From NCBI RefSeq assembly GCF_900091955.1, contig NZ_FMDF01000207.1, positions 1-64,000 on the forward strand: a DNA stretch of 64,000 nucleotides, given 5' to 3'. A program made the position numbers and the translations under genes. The DNA is from Streptomyces sp. Ncost-T10-10d. Its GTDB lineage: Bacteria; Actinomycetota; Actinomycetes; Streptomycetales; Streptomycetaceae. Below the pieces are notes generated by a model, which saw only the letters and a program-made list of their open reading frames with translations, did not search any database and had not been told where the DNA came from. This document shows, piece by piece, positions 51,681-60,440 of this stretch (its first letter is position 1; each line of letters starts with the position of its first letter).

Positions 51681-52712
51681 CTACTTCAGCTTGGTGCCGG
51701 TGGAACGCAGGTTGGCGCAGGCCTCCGTGACGCGCTTGGCCATGCCCGCCTCGGCGGACTTGCCCCAGCTGCGCGGGTCGTAGACCTTCTTGTTGCCGAC
51801 CTCGCCGTCGACCTTCAGCACACCGTCGTAGTTGCGGAACACGTGGTCCACGATCGGGCGGGTGAAGGCGTACTGGGTGTCGGTGTCGAGGTTCATCTTC
51901 ACGACGCCGTTCTCCAGCGCGGTGGCGATCTCCTGCTCGGTGGAGCCGGAGCCGCCGTGGAAGACGAAGTCGAAGGGGCGGCTACCGGCGGCCTTGCCGT
52001 ACTTGGCGGCGACGCCCTCCTGGAGGTCCTTCAGCAGCTCGGGACGGAGGACGACGTTGCCCGGCTTGTAGACGCCGTGAACGTTGCCGAAGGAGGCGGC
52101 CAGCAGGTAGCGGCCCTTCTCGCCCAGGCCGAGCGCCTCGGCGGTGCGCAGCGCGTCGTCGACGGTCGTGTACAGCTCGTCGTTGATCTCGTGCGTGACG
52201 CCGTCCTCCTCGCCACCGGTCGGGGTGATCTCGACCTCAAGAATGATCTTGGCGGCGGCGGCCTTGGCGAGCAGCTCCTGGCCGATGGCCAGGTTTTCGG
52301 CGAGGGTTTCGGCCGAGCCGTCCCACATGTGGGACTGGAACAGCGGGTTCTGGCCCTTGGCGACGCGCTCGGCGGAGATGTCGAGCAGCGGGCGTACGTA
52401 ACCGTCCAGCTTGTCCTTGGGGCAGTGGTCGGTGTGCAGCGCGACCGTGACGTCGTACTTGGCGGCGACGATGTGCGCGAACTCGGCAAGGGCGACGGCG
52501 CCCGTGACCATGTCCTTGTTGTGCTGGCCGCCCAGGAACTCCGCCCCACCGGTGGAGATCTGGACGATGCCGTCGCTCTCCGCCTCCGCGAAGCCGCGCA
52601 GTGCAGCGTGCAGGGTCTGGGTCGACGTCACATTGATGGCCGGGTAGGCGAACTTGCCTGCCTTCGCCCGGTCGAGCATCTCGGCGTAGACCTCGGGGGT
52701 TGCGATGGGCAT
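51681..52712 (-). CDS. fba: Class II fructose-bisphosphate aldolase
   Basis: Glycolytic/gluconeogenic enzyme of 343 residues that cleaves fructose 1,6-bisphosphate. Zinc and catalytic residues are visible: LHTDHCPKD (Asp and His), LEVEITPTGGEEDG, GNVHGVYKPGN, FVFHGGSGS and KMNLDTDTQ. This is the long class IIA form. AAGGAGCGG precedes the ATG. Transcribed alone; terminators lie on both sides. Confidence 0.98.
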   Translation of the reverse strand: MPIATPEVYAEMLDRAKAGKFAYPAINVTSTQTLHAALRGFAEAESDGIVQISTGGAEFLGGQHNKDMVTGAVALAEFAHIVAAKYDVTVALHTDHCPKDKLDGYVRPLLDISAERVAKGQNPLFQSHMWDGSAETLAENLAIGQELLAKAAAAKIILEVEITPTGGEEDGVTHEINDELYTTVDDALRTAEALGLGEKGRYLLAASFGNVHGVYKPGNVVLRPELLKDLQEGVAAKYGKAAGSRPFDFVFHGGSGSTEQEIATALENGVVKMNLDTDTQYAFTRPIVDHVFRNYDGVLKVDGEVGNKKVYDPRSWGKSAEAGMAKRVTEACANLRSTGTKLK

Positions 52713-52864
52713 CTGTCCGCTCCTTGGGATGTGCGGGTGTGCGTTGCGGGTTCCCTGACCTGGGGGCGACGTCATCGTCGCCCCCATCTTCCCAGACTCT
52801 CGCTCCGGCTCCACCCGGCCTGGTCCCTCAACGTCCGGACCGGACGGCGGAAGGCACACGACAA

Positions 52865-52896
52865 GGGCGGACGGTTTCACGTGAAACCGTCCGCCC
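52865..52896 (-). terminator. pyrE terminator hairpin containing parS
   Basis: Perfect 16+16 base palindrome (52865-52880 with 52881-52896), 30 bases after the pyrE stop. Its apex is the parS sequence. Confidence 0.85.
52874..52887. other. parS: parS chromosome-partition site
   Basis: GTTTCACGTGAAAC, a perfect match to the Streptomyces parS consensus bound by ParB. In Streptomyces these sites cluster around oriC, so the window is probably within a few hundred kilobases of the origin. The palindrome is extended on both sides to form a terminator hairpin, so DNA and RNA functions overlap. Confidence 0.92.
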
Positions 52897-52926
52897 TCGA
52901 AGAAAACCGCAGGTCAAACCGGGCGA

Positions 52927-53466
52927 TCAGGCCAGGTCGAGGTCCGCCACCGTGTAGGCGTGGACGTACGGGAGACCGGCCTCGGCAATGGCCGGAGCCG
53001 CACCCCGCTCCACGATCGTGGCGACGGCGACAACCTCGCCACCGGCCTCGCGCACCGCCTCGACGGCCGTCAGCGGCGAACCGCCGGTCGTCGAGGTGTC
53101 CTCGACGACCAGGCAGCGGCGGCCCTTCACGTCCGTGCCCTCGATGCGGCGCTGCATCCCGTGCGCCTTCTGCGCCTTGCGGACGACGAACGCGTCCAGC
53201 TCCTGCCCGCGCGCGGCGGAGGCGTGCAGCATCGAGGTGGCGACCGGGTCGGCGCCCAGCGTCAGCCCGCCCACGCAGTCGTAGTCCAGTTCGGCGGTGA
53301 TGTCGAGCATGACCTGACCGACCATCGGAGCGGCCTTGCCGTCCAGCGTGATGCGGCGCAGATCGATGTACCAGTCGGCCTCAAGACCCGAGGAAAGGGT
53401 CACCTTGCCGTGCACCACGGCCTTGTCCTTGATCTGCTGGAGCAGCTCAGCACGTACGTCAGTCAT
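52927..53466 (-). CDS. pyrE: Orotate phosphoribosyltransferase
   Basis: Adds ribose phosphate from PRPP to orotate in UMP synthesis; 179 residues. The PRPP-binding motif is CLVVEDTSTTGGSPL, preceded by the flexible loop VVRKAQKAHGMQRRIEG. Usual short actinobacterial form. The ATG is at 53466. Followed on the same strand by the parS/terminator palindrome. The aldose-epimerase gene lies 117 bases upstream. Confidence 0.97.
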   Translation of the reverse strand: MTDVRAELLQQIKDKAVVHGKVTLSSGLEADWYIDLRRITLDGKAAPMVGQVMLDITAELDYDCVGGLTLGADPVATSMLHASAARGQELDAFVVRKAQKAHGMQRRIEGTDVKGRRCLVVEDTSTTGGSPLTAVEAVREAGGEVVAVATIVERGAAPAIAEAGLPYVHAYTVADLDLA

Positions 53467-53583
53467 GGCTACGAGCTTAAGGCGCCTGTGTCGGGGCTCG
53501 TGCCGTTGCCGTGTCGGGGCCCGCGCCGACAACGGGTCGTGGCCCTGCACGGGTGCCTGGTCGAAGCCCGCACCGCTGTCGGG

Positions 53584-54381
53584 TCAGAGCCTGCGCCAGT
53601 TCCAGGTCGTCGCGATCTCCAGCGGCTCGATCGGGGTGACATACCGGGGCGCGGTGTTCAATCCGTTCGGCGGACCGGACTGCGGCTCCACACAGACCGC
53701 CTCGGCCTGCTCGTCGTAGATCACGACCCACTCGGCCCGGCTCTTCACGGTCAGTTGCAGCTGCTCCGGCCAGGTGAGCGTCACGTCGACGCCGTCCGGC
53801 ATCCCGAAGCAGTCGTCCCACGGGCCGGCCAGGGGCGGGATGCGGCGGCCGGTCGGCAGATGGTTCTCGCCACGTTCCTCCTGCCAGGCCGCGTCGAAGG
53901 CGATCTCCACGTTCTTGCCGCCGCCGAGATCCCGCAGGAACCAGGGATGCCAGCCGGCCTGCGCCGGGAACGAATCCCCGTACGTCTCGATGCCGAACGC
54001 AAGCGTGAGCGAGTCCTCGGACAACTCGAAGGTCTGGGTCACCCGGCCCGGATACGGCCAGGGGTCGGCAAGGTCGTAGTAGAACGCGGCCTCCTGCTCG
54101 CCCACCCGGGCGATGCGCCAGGCGGTGTCCCTGCCGGTTCCGTGGATGGCGTGCGGCGGGGAGTTCAGCGGCAACCGGTGCGGGACGTCGCCGTTGTGGA
54201 AGAGCCCGTTCTCGGTGCGCCCGCACCACGGCACCATCGGGAAGCAGCCGTACCGCTCCCCCTGCCGCAGCACCTCGGTGCCACCGATCCGCAGACTGCT
54301 GATGCGACAGCCGTTGGCGGGGTTCACGGTCAACTCTGCATCGCCGACGGACAGCCGGACGTCCTTCTCGCTGCTACTCAC
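53584..54381 (-). CDS. Aldose 1-epimerase family protein
   Basis: Mutarotase-fold protein of 265 residues. Active-site candidates: His in PPHAIHGTGRD, His in PAQAGWHPWFLRDL, and Glu in AVCVEPQSGPPNG, which match the catalytic set of the galactose mutarotase superfamily. No signal peptide; cytoplasmic sugar or sugar-phosphate epimerase. GTG 54381, 25 bases after the CoxG-like gene, so probably co-transcribed with it. Confidence 0.9.
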   Translation of the reverse strand: MSSSEKDVRLSVGDAELTVNPANGCRISSLRIGGTEVLRQGERYGCFPMVPWCGRTENGLFHNGDVPHRLPLNSPPHAIHGTGRDTAWRIARVGEQEAAFYYDLADPWPYPGRVTQTFELSEDSLTLAFGIETYGDSFPAQAGWHPWFLRDLGGGKNVEIAFDAAWQEERGENHLPTGRRIPPLAGPWDDCFGMPDGVDVTLTWPEQLQLTVKSRAEWVVIYDEQAEAVCVEPQSGPPNGLNTAPRYVTPIEPLEIATTWNWRRL

Positions 54382-54406
54382 CCGACCGACATTACTGGCG
54401 CTGCTC

Positions 54407-55378
54407 CTACCTCCGCCGCCTCAGCGCCCTGCTCACCACGACGGCGGAGGCGAGCGCGAGTGCGGCGGCGGGAGCGACCCAGCGGAGTGTGGCGCCCGCG
54501 GTGGTCGAATCGGGTGACGGTACGGGGGCGTACCTGCCGCGCGGCGGCGCGTGGTCGACCTCCTCGGCGCTGCGGCCGATCATGGTGCGCCTGGCGTGCG
54601 CGGCCTCGACCGGGGGGCCGTCGGGGACGGTGAACTCCACCTCCGCCACGGGGTCGAGCGACGGCGGGGGCACAGGGGCGTCGAAGACGGAGCCCGTGCC
54701 CGGCGGGTTCTCGGTGGAGGATGCCTCGTCCATGGTGGCGCCGTCGTCGATGTCGTCGGTGTCATCGGTGTCGTCGGTGTCGTCGGTGTCGTCGGTGTCG
54801 TCGGCGGCTTCCGGAGCAGTACTCCGATTGGTGGCCGCGCCGGTCGCGTCGGCCTCCTCGGCCGCCTCCTCGATGGCCTGTTCCACGGCTTCCCCGACGG
54901 ACCGCTCGGCCCGGCCGAGGTCCTCGCCCGCCAGCGTCTCCGTCACCAGTTGCTGCACAAAGCGGTCCAGCAGCCGGTGGGCCGTCGAGAGCGCCGCCGC
55001 CGGGTCCAGCTCCAGGAGGCGGCCGTCACCGCTCGCCGTACCCGTGAACCCGATCGCCGTACCGCCGTCCTTCTGCGTCAGGCTGATCGTCAGAGCCAGC
55101 TTCGCCGAGCCGGTCCCCCGGGCCTCGACGCCCTCGCCCGCCACCAGGATCCCGGCGTCCCCGTCCGGGCCGTCCTGCGGGGAAACAGTGAGCCGCAGCG
55201 CACCGCGGTACGTGATCGTGTGGCCGTCGACCCGGACCTTGAGCCGGCCGGACAGCGGGCCCGCGGACGCGTCGGCGTCCTGCTGGAGCCCCGGTACGCA
55301 GCGCGCGACGCGGGCGGGATCGCCCAGCGTCCGCCGAAGGGACAGGACCGGAACCGGAACGAACACCTCATGCTCCAT
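54407..55378 (-). CDS. CoxG/SRPBCC-like protein with C-terminal membrane anchor
   Basis: Protein of 323 residues. The first 145 residues resemble the CoxG/SRPBCC lipid-binding fold: EHEVFVPVPVLSLRRTLGDPARVARCVPGLQ in parts, GDGRLLELDPAAALSTAHRLLDRFVQQL. Then comes an acidic DDT-repeat linker (about 190-215), a Pro-rich region, and a membrane helix at the very end (WVAPAAALALASAVVV) followed by RRRR. It would dangle its domain from the inner face of the membrane. Function unknown; CoxG relatives help anchor CO dehydrogenase or handle quinone-like lipids. Confidence 0.8.
   Translation of the reverse strand: MEHEVFVPVPVLSLRRTLGDPARVARCVPGLQQDADASAGPLSGRLKVRVDGHTITYRGALRLTVSPQDGPDGDAGILVAGEGVEARGTGSAKLALTISLTQKDGGTAIGFTGTASGDGRLLELDPAAALSTAHRLLDRFVQQLVTETLAGEDLGRAERSVGEAVEQAIEEAAEEADATGAATNRSTAPEAADDTDDTDDTDDTDDTDDIDDGATMDEASSTENPPGTGSVFDAPVPPPSLDPVAEVEFTVPDGPPVEAAHARRTMIGRSAEEVDHAPPRGRYAPVPSPDSTTAGATLRWVAPAAALALASAVVVSRALRRRR
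54743..54808 (-). repeat. 9-bp repeat encoding an Asp-Asp-Thr run
   Basis: About seven tandem units of GTCGTCGGT (plus strand) encode the DDT linker of the CoxG-like protein. One unit differs (ATC). Length variation stays in frame. Confidence 0.9.
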
Positions 55379-55464
55379 GGAAACCGAGCCTACTCAGCCC
55401 CGGCCGTCACGTCAGCGGTTCCACGTCGCAAAAACGGCCGGACGCACGGCGTACGGCGTCCGGC

Positions 55465-57063
55465 TCACCGGTCCTCCCAGTACCGGGGATGCACCAGCGT
55501 CGACGGCAGCAGCCCGCGCAGCCGTCCGCTCTCCGCCTCCCGCCCCGCACGGATCAGCGAGGCCCGCGTCAGCGACCGGAGCTTCGGCGCCCCCGGGGCG
55601 AGGCGGAGCACCGGCGCCCTGACCGGCCGGGCGAGGACGAAGCCCCAGCCCTGCTCGGCCTGCGCCCGGTGCGTGGCCCTGTCGGGTCCCGCCGCGAAAT
55701 CGGAGAGCCTGCCGCTGATCCGGTACGGGCGGGTGTGCAGGCCCGCCGCCCTCATCGACGCCTCCACCGTCCAGTACGTACGTGGCCGGGTCACCGGCGG
55801 CCCCGCGTGCACCACCAGCCGGCCGCCCGATGCGAGGGCCTCGGCGACCAGGCCGTAGAACTCCGCCGAGTAGAGCTTCGTGCCGGCGGAGATCCCGGGG
55901 TCGGGCAGATCGGAGATCACCACGTCGTAACCGCCGTGCGCCGCCCGCAGCCAGTTGAAGGCGTCGGCGCTGACGGCCGTCAGCCGCGGATCGCGGTACG
56001 CGTGGGCGTTCAGCGCCGAGAGCGCACGGTCGGTACGGGCCAACCGGGTGACGCCGGGATCGAGCTCGACGAGGGTGACGCTGCGTACGTCCGGGTAGCG
56101 CAGCACCTCCCGGGCGGCGAGGCCATCACCACCGCCCAGGATCAGGACGCGGGTGCGTGGCCCGTTCATCGCCGGGTGCACCAGTGCCTCGTGGTAGCGG
56201 TACTCGTCGCGCGCGCTGACCCGCAGCCGTCCGTCCAGATACAGGTCCAGGGAGCTGCGGCCCGCCCCCGTCAGCACCACCTCCTGGACCCCGGTCCGCA
56301 CCGCGACCCGCACCCCGTCCCCGTACACCGCATGCCGCGCCGCCCGCTCGAAGTCACCGACCAGCGCGGTGACGGTGGCGAGTACGGCGATCACGGCCAC
56401 GTTGACGAGGATCAGCAGCCACCGGGAGCGCGGGGTGAGGTCCCGCCGGAACACCCACAGCACCAGCGCCCCGCCCGCCGCCGCGTTGACCGCGCCGGTG
56501 AACAGCGCCCCGGTGAGCTGTCCCAGCACCGGCAGCAGCAGAAAGGGGAACGCGAGCCCGCCGACCAGCGCACCCACGTAGTCGGCGGCGAACAGATCCG
56601 CGACGGTCCCGCCCGCGTCCTGCCGGTCGACGCGCTGGATCAGCGTCATCAGCAGCGGGATCTCCGCCCCGATCAGGACGCCGATCGTGAGCGAGAACCC
56701 GACCAGGGCGTACCGCGACTCCCCGATCCAGGCGAACGACGCGTACAGCACGAGCGCCGAGGAGCCGCCGACGAGTGCGAGCGCCGCCTCGATCAGCCCG
56801 AAACCGACTGCTGCACGGCTGCGTAAACGTTTCGCGAGGAGCGAGCCGACGCCCATCGCGAACACCATCACGGAGAGCACGACGGACGCCTGGGTGACGG
56901 AATCACCGATCAAGTAGGAGGCGAGCGCCACCAGTTCGAGCTCGTAGACCAGGCCGCAGGCAGCACAGATGAAGACAGCGGCCAGCACGAGACACCGACC
57001 GGTCCTCGGCCGCACGGGAAGACGCGCCGCGCCCCCTCGCAGCGACACCTGCTGATCGATCAT
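55465..57063 (-). CDS. Membrane-anchored spermidine-synthase-like protein
   Basis: Protein of 532 residues. The first 210 residues form about seven membrane helices (LVLAAVFICAACGLVYELELVALASYLIGDSV when joined). The C-terminal half is a spermidine-synthase-type methyltransferase fold: RVLILGGGDGLAAREVLRYP (SAM/dcSAM loop), VTLVELDPGVTRLAR, YDVVISDLPDP and a gatekeeper loop. Aminopropyl transfer to a polyamine is plausible but membrane fusion proteins of this type have unknown substrates. ATG 57063 has no visible ribosome site; TAGCGT nine bases upstream may be a -10 of a leaderless message. Confidence 0.9.
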   Translation of the reverse strand: MIDQQVSLRGGAARLPVRPRTGRCLVLAAVFICAACGLVYELELVALASYLIGDSVTQASVVLSVMVFAMGVGSLLAKRLRSRAAVGFGLIEAALALVGGSSALVLYASFAWIGESRYALVGFSLTIGVLIGAEIPLLMTLIQRVDRQDAGGTVADLFAADYVGALVGGLAFPFLLLPVLGQLTGALFTGAVNAAAGGALVLWVFRRDLTPRSRWLLILVNVAVIAVLATVTALVGDFERAARHAVYGDGVRVAVRTGVQEVVLTGAGRSSLDLYLDGRLRVSARDEYRYHEALVHPAMNGPRTRVLILGGGDGLAAREVLRYPDVRSVTLVELDPGVTRLARTDRALSALNAHAYRDPRLTAVSADAFNWLRAAHGGYDVVISDLPDPGISAGTKLYSAEFYGLVAEALASGGRLVVHAGPPVTRPRTYWTVEASMRAAGLHTRPYRISGRLSDFAAGPDRATHRAQAEQGWGFVLARPVRAPVLRLAPGAPKLRSLTRASLIRAGREAESGRLRGLLPSTLVHPRYWEDR

Positions 57064-57147
57064 GATGCGAACGCTACGTCACGGCGGGGTGGCTGCCTGT
57101 CACCCACAAGGGTGCAAGTGGCGCGCCCACAACGGAGTTGGGCCGCG

Positions 57148-57669
57148 TCAGAGCGCTGCCGCCGGCATCCGCACTCCCACCCGCGTGCGCGTCACCACCA
57201 GCTGCCCCTCCTGCGGGTACGCATGCCAGGTGCGCCACCGCACCTGGCCCTCGGTCCGCTGGGCGAGCATGGCGGTGAAGGCGTGCGGGCTGCCGGGGAA
57301 CGTCCCGGCGAGACCGTGGGGGTGGTCGGTCACGAGCGCGAGGAGCTCCTGCGCACGCCCCGCGAACGAGCCCGCCGAGAGCGTCTCGACGCGCGCCGCG
57401 AATTCGTACTCCCACTCCCCGAGCCGCTTGGAGACACCGAGCGGCAGCGGTGTGCTGCTGCCCGGGATGCACGCGACGGTTTCGGAGCAGGTGCCCCGGT
57501 CCTCCTCCAGGAGCACCTGGTGGGAGGCGCCGAGCAGGCGCAGTTGGAGTCGGGCACCGGCGAGATCGAGGTCGAGCACGGCCAGGGCGGGGAGCGGTTC
57601 GCGCCCCAGCGCCCAGGCCAGGTCGGCAGCGCGGGTGTCGGAATAGGCCGTCTGGAGGGTCGTGAGCAT
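57148..57669 (-). CDS. DUF2617 family protein
   Basis: Conserved protein of 173 residues with no assigned function: MLTTLQTAYSDTRAADLAWALG, LGASHQVLLEEDRGTCSETVACIPG, LPLGVSKRLGEWEYEFAARVE, WRTWHAYPQEGQLVVTRTRV. No membrane segment. The ATG at 57669 starts the conserved core; upstream extension to 57837 is rejected. 84 bases before the spermidine-synthase-like gene and same strand, so possibly one transcript. Confidence 0.88.
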   Translation of the reverse strand: MLTTLQTAYSDTRAADLAWALGREPLPALAVLDLDLAGARLQLRLLGASHQVLLEEDRGTCSETVACIPGSSTPLPLGVSKRLGEWEYEFAARVETLSAGSFAGRAQELLALVTDHPHGLAGTFPGSPHAFTAMLAQRTEGQVRWRTWHAYPQEGQLVVTRTRVGVRMPAAAL

Positions 57670-58021
57670 GAGTCGGCTCCGCAAACAAGCGTGGACACAT
57701 GGACAGGGGACGCCTCCGACGTGATGCACGTGGGAGGTGGGAAGCGCCCGATCAGGTCCAACTCGGGTCCGAGGGCTGGATGTTCTCTCCACCGAGGGAA
57801 TCACGAAGTAAGCCGCATCCACAGCGTTTTTGCCCAACTTGACGCGGTTTCCATCCCCTCGGGGGCCTCTCGGTTCATCTGTTCACCGGCATCTCGCGGA
57901 AAGCCCCAACAAAAAGGTGCCCGGCGGGAGTTCATCCGCCGGGCACCTGTGGGACACCGGAACCGCGCGGGCCCGGCACCGGGCGTGTGTCCCTGCCCGG
58001 TCACGGATCAGCTGCCCCGTG
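57670..58021. other. Intergenic region upstream of DUF2617
   Basis: 352 bases with the DUF2617 promoter region at the left and the terminator of the Gly-rich membrane protein gene at 57911-57948. No gene seen. Confidence 0.45.
57911..57948 (-). terminator. Intrinsic terminator with T-tract
   Basis: Perfect 13-bp stem (57915-57927 with 57936-57948), loop of 8, followed on the minus strand by TTTTTG. A true rho-independent terminator 73 bases after the Gly-rich protein gene. Confidence 0.88.
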
Positions 58022-58378
58022 TCAGCTGCCTCCGCCGCATCCGCCCCCGCCGCCGCACGAGGAGCCGCCACCGCACGAGGAGTGACCGCCGCCGCACGAA
58101 TGGCCGCCGGAGTGACCGCCCGAGCCACCGCCGGAGGGACTTCCGGAATGGCCGCCCGAGTCACCGCCGACGCTTCCGCAGGACGAGCCACCGCCGCCGC
58201 CGCCACCGCCGCCGTCACCGCCGCCGGCCCACCAGCTGCCACCCGCGGCGCTGCCGCCGCTCGCACCCCGGCGCGCACTCCGTCCGCGCGCCTTCTTCTT
58301 GTTCCCGGCCCTCGATATGAGCGAGACGATCAGTCCGATCACGGCCACCGCGATCACCACTCCGACAAAAGTCCTCAC
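58022..58378 (-). CDS. Gly/Ser/Cys-rich small membrane protein
   Basis: Protein of about 118 residues. One N-terminal membrane helix (TFVGVVIAVAVIGLIVSLI), then a basic stretch NKKKARGRSARRG that places the tail in the cytoplasm, then a glycine/serine tail with His and Cys clusters (SSCGGGGGCGGGS). Repeated SGGHSGGHSCGGG-type units may bind metal. The long frame above the start is antisense to the aminotransferase gene and rejected. GTG 58378 has GGAAGGA and ATGAGG upstream. Its own terminator supports it being expressed. Function unknown. Confidence 0.72.
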   Translation of the reverse strand: MRTFVGVVIAVAVIGLIVSLISRAGNKKKARGRSARRGASGGSAAGGSWWAGGGDGGGGGGGGGSSCGSVGGDSGGHSGSPSGGGSGGHSGGHSCGGGHSSCGGGSSCGGGGGCGGGS

Positions 58379-58516
58379 GACCTCATGTCCTTCCGTTCCC
58401 CCGAAGCGAGATCCCCCCGCTTCCATGCGTTTCCCGCGTGACTGGGGGATGCCCCCGGCCCCGTTCGGCCAAAGCAGACTTGAGCAACTCCAGAGCTTCC
58501 GCGCAGGATGGCGGCC

Positions 58517-59686
58517 ATGACCCAGGGACGACCGCTGCTCAACCCCCGCCTCGCCGAGTTCGGCACGACGATCTTCGCGGAGATGTCGGCGCTTGCCGTA
58601 CGGACCGGCTCCATCAACCTCGGCCAGGGCTTCCCCGACACCGACGGCCCCGAAGAGATCCGCGAGGCCGCCGTACGGGCCCTGCGGAACGGGAAGGGCA
58701 ACCAGTACCCGCCCGGCCCGGGCATCCCCGAACTGCGATCCGCCGTCGCCGACCACCAGCGGCGCTTCTACGACCTCCCCTTCGACCCCGACACGGACGT
58801 CCTGGTCACCGCAGGGGCGACGGAAGCGATCGCCGCGACCATGCTCGCGTTGTTGGAGCCCGGCGACGAGGTGATCGCCTTCGAGCCCTTCTACGACTCC
58901 TACGCCGCCTGCATCGCGATGGCCGGAGCGAAGCGAGTACCCCTGACCCTGCGCGCCCCGTCCTTCCGCCCGGACCTGGACGAACTGCGGTCCAGGATCA
59001 CGCCGCGGACCCGCCTCCTGCTCCTCAACACACCTCACAACCCGACCGGCACGGTCCTCACCGCCGAAGAGCAGAGCGCCATCGCCGCACTCGCCGTCGA
59101 ACACGACCTGCTCGTCGTCACCGACGAGGTGTACGAGCACCTGGTCTACGAGGGCGCGCACCGCCCCATCGCGGCCCTGCCCGGCATGCGGGAGCGCACC
59201 GTCTCCATCTCGTCCGCCGGCAAGACGTTCTCGTACACCGGGTGGAAGGTCGGCTGGGTCACGGCGGACGCCCCGCTCGTCGCCGCCGTCCGGACGGCCA
59301 AGCAATACCTGACCTATGTCAGCGCGGGCCCCTTCCAGTACGCGATCGCCGAAGCGCTGCGCCTGCCGGACACATACTTCGACGGCTTCCGCGCCGACCT
59401 GCGACGCAAGCGCGAGCTGCTCGGCGACGGGCTGCGCGCGGCCGGGTTCGAGGTCTATGAACCCCAGGGCACGTACTTCATCACCACGGACATCTCCCCC
59501 TTCGGCGAGAGGGACGCCTACGCCTTCTGCCGCGCCCTCCCCGAACGCTGCGGCGTCGTCGCCGTCCCCAATTCCGTCTTCTACGACACCCCCGACGCGG
59601 GCCGCAGCCAGGTCCGCTTCACCTTCTGCAAGCGCGACGACGTTCTTCAGGAGGCGGTCGGCCGCCTGCGGCGCCTGGCGTCCTGA
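58517..59686 (+). CDS. Class I/II PLP-dependent aminotransferase
   Basis: Aminotransferase of about 389 residues of the kynurenine/methionine aminotransferase-like group. N-terminal SINLGQGFPDTDGPEEI, substrate/PLP sites LVTAGATEAIAATM, LLNTPHNPTGTVL, VVTDEVYEHLVYEG, the Schiff-base Lys in SISSAGKTFSYTGWKVGW, and Arg in QVRFTFCKR. Start ATG 58517 has AGGATGG upstream; 58508 is also possible. Divergent from the Gly-rich membrane protein. Substrate preference not readable; kynurenine is possible given the pathway in this region but unproven. Confidence 0.93.
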   Translation: MTQGRPLLNPRLAEFGTTIFAEMSALAVRTGSINLGQGFPDTDGPEEIREAAVRALRNGKGNQYPPGPGIPELRSAVADHQRRFYDLPFDPDTDVLVTAGATEAIAATMLALLEPGDEVIAFEPFYDSYAACIAMAGAKRVPLTLRAPSFRPDLDELRSRITPRTRLLLLNTPHNPTGTVLTAEEQSAIAALAVEHDLLVVTDEVYEHLVYEGAHRPIAALPGMRERTVSISSAGKTFSYTGWKVGWVTADAPLVAAVRTAKQYLTYVSAGPFQYAIAEALRLPDTYFDGFRADLRRKRELLGDGLRAAGFEVYEPQGTYFITTDISPFGERDAYAFCRALPERCGVVAVPNSVFYDTPDAGRSQVRFTFCKRDDVLQEAVGRLRRLAS

Positions 59687-59710
59687 ACCCACGCGGCAAT
59701 GCGCTCATGC

Positions 59711-60055
59711 CGCCGGAACGTCACAACTCACCGCATTCCACTGCCCCGGAGGCATCGCCGCATCTCCCGACGCACGGGAGCGCATCCAGGGGCGGACAGA
59801 TCCGTGTCTCACAGGCCTGTCACAACTTACGTGTACACAGAACCACTTCCGGATCCGACGCGTGGTCACCAGTGACACACTTATGCCGCACCTCCTGGGG
59901 ACATTCATGACGCGCAGATGGCTGCTCATCACCACGATCGCCGCATTGACCGTCGCGCTGGCCTTCGTCGTCGTCCAACTGGTGCGCGGCCAGGACTCCG
60001 GGAAGGAACAGACCGAGGCGAATCCGGGCAAGGCGAAACCGGCCGCGTCGAGCCC
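59711..60055 (+). repeat. Duplicated promoter and anchor segment, copy A
   Basis: This segment and 60711-61045 are clearly homologous along their length: upstream region, the string CACTTCCGGATCCGAC, the start ATGCCGCACCTCCTG and the first 35 or so codons of each gene. The two left ends are exactly 1000 bases apart. Outside this block the downstream coding regions are unrelated. Confidence 0.9.
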
Positions 60056-60440
60056 GACCGACGAGAAGAAGAACAGCGACGGCCCCGTCCCGGCCGGCTA
60101 CCTCGGCACCTGGTCGGGCTCCGTCGACAACCCTTCGGGCCACTCCACCCGGGAACTCGTCATCAAGCAGGGCACGGTGGGCCAGTCCGTCCTCACTCTC
60201 ACCGCGGACGGCCCGCTCGACAACGGCGCCTCCTACCACTGCGTCTTCGAAGCGGGCCTGGCCTCGGAACCGACCCCGAACGGACCCATCCAGATCGCGC
60301 CTTCCACCGTCACCGTCGGCGAACCCATGTCGTCCTGCACCGCAGGGAAAGCCACCACACTGACCTTGCTCCCGAACGGCACTCTGAGCCGGGAAACGCC
60401 GGAAACCGGCGAAAAGCTCACATACACCAAGACCAACTGA
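59907..60440 (+). CDS. Stand-alone membrane-anchored copy of the Ser/Thr-kinase ectodomain
   Basis: Protein of 177 residues: a membrane helix right at the N terminus (WLLITTIAALTVALAFVVVQLV), a polar linker, then a domain of about 125 residues that matches the ectodomain of the kinase at 22247-24109 (YLGTWSGS, HSTRELVIKQGTVG, YHCVF, SCTAGKATTLTLLPNG). By eye about three quarters of residues are identical, and both cysteines are kept. TGGGGA lies before ATG 59907; an in-frame ATG is at 59883. It has no kinase domain, so it could act as a decoy or co-receptor. Confidence 0.85.
   Translation: MTRRWLLITTIAALTVALAFVVVQLVRGQDSGKEQTEANPGKAKPAASSPTDEKKNSDGPVPAGYLGTWSGSVDNPSGHSTRELVIKQGTVGQSVLTLTADGPLDNGASYHCVFEAGLASEPTPNGPIQIAPSTVTVGEPMSSCTAGKATTLTLLPNGTLSRETPETGEKLTYTKTN

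Noticed and set aside
50961..53300. 779-codon plus-strand open frame over malY-like, fba and pyrE genes
   Set aside because: Spans three well-supported genes on the other strand; no motif or codon support.
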